A DNA stretch of 21,452 bases from Mnemiopsis leidyi (lineage: Eukaryota; Ctenophora; Tentaculata; Lobata; Bolinopsidae). Positions 21,443-21,452 of the stretch are shown in pieces. Both the position numbers and the translations under genes were made by a program. The number at the start of each line of letters is the position of its first letter. Positions within the stretch are counted from its first letter, which is position 1. Below the pieces are notes generated by a model. That model searched no databases and was not told the origin of the DNA. It saw only the letters and a list, made by a program, of their open reading frames with translations. Location of the stretch: positions 143,653 to 165,104 of the forward strand of contig JH152688.1 in the NCBI GenBank assembly GCA_000226015.1, in the 5' to 3' direction.

Positions 21443-21452
21443 CGAACAACAA
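21252..21452. repeat. (CAA)n microsatellite with scattered CGA, runs off the window
   Basis: About 200 bp of aac/acg trinucleotides. The interruptions acg recur partly in a 9-base order (acaacaacg). The opposite-strand open frames of valine or leucine are repeat translations. Confidence 0.95.

Larger units (their letters stand above)
17867..21452 (+). other. Intron 11, incomplete (at least 3,586 bp)
   Basis: It begins with gttagt and no acceptable phase-0 acceptor with a strand-F exon is seen before the window ends. Contents are the 19-bp array, a GC-richer patch at 18420-18860 of unknown origin, AT-rich sequence with short arrays, a CACGTG cluster near 19970-20011, and the terminal CAA microsatellite. 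Confidence 0.7.

Noticed and set aside
21159-21452. Antisense open frames of poly-valine and poly-leucine
   Set aside because: They are translations of the (CAA)n microsatellite.

Overview
The window looks like nuclear DNA of a multicellular animal. It is AT-rich and has no bacterial gene organisation. Eleven short GC-richer open segments on the + strand are each bounded by GT/AG splice signals, and they join in a compatible reading frame into one run of immunoglobulin (Ig) domains. The phylum cannot be fixed from sequence alone. The compact GC-richer exons, intronic minisatellites and abundant TGACGTCA/CACGTG cores would suit several invertebrate groups, a tunicate among them, but this is only a guess.

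Layout. The window lies inside one gene; neither end of the gene is present. Exons at 341-509, 2137-2258, 2868-3053, 9838-9948, 10110-10230, 11221-11321, 12895-12978, 13535-13668, 13969-14076, 15776-15851 and 17742-17866 add to 1,337 nt: 2 nt completing an upstream codon plus 445 codons with no stop. They encode four complete Ig domains (D1-D4) and the first half of a fifth (D5). Every domain boundary is a phase-1 intron, as is usual for animal Ig genes, and each domain is further cut by one or two introns. Six N-glycosylation sequons fit an extracellular adhesion or receptor protein. No signal peptide, membrane segment or cytoplasmic domain is in view, so the gene cannot be named. The second half of D5 must lie beyond 21452.

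The introns are the unusual part. Almost every exon has a tandem-repeat array starting or ending at, or within about 45 bp of, one of its splice sites. Three arrays contain splice signals: a 44-bp duplication of the branch point and acceptor before 2868, six copies of a 56-bp unit carrying an exon tail plus its donor at 14025-14362, and three copies of a pyrimidine tract before 17742. A 27-copy array begins on the first base of the intron at 17867. Arrays in several introns share a TGACGTCACGT(G) core, with a different spacer in each intron. A separate 12-copy array at 996-1364 pairs CTATTTATAG with CACGTG-like sites.

Other content: a 672-bp relic of a Mutator-like (MULE) DNA transposon at 10294-10965, inserted in one of the TGACGTCA arrays; a tRNA-like sequence on the - strand near 15465-15540; a palindromic minisatellite at 8155-8295; and a (CAA/CGA)n microsatellite that runs off the right edge. 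The 6.8-kb intron 3 and the final 3.6 kb hold no gene I can support.
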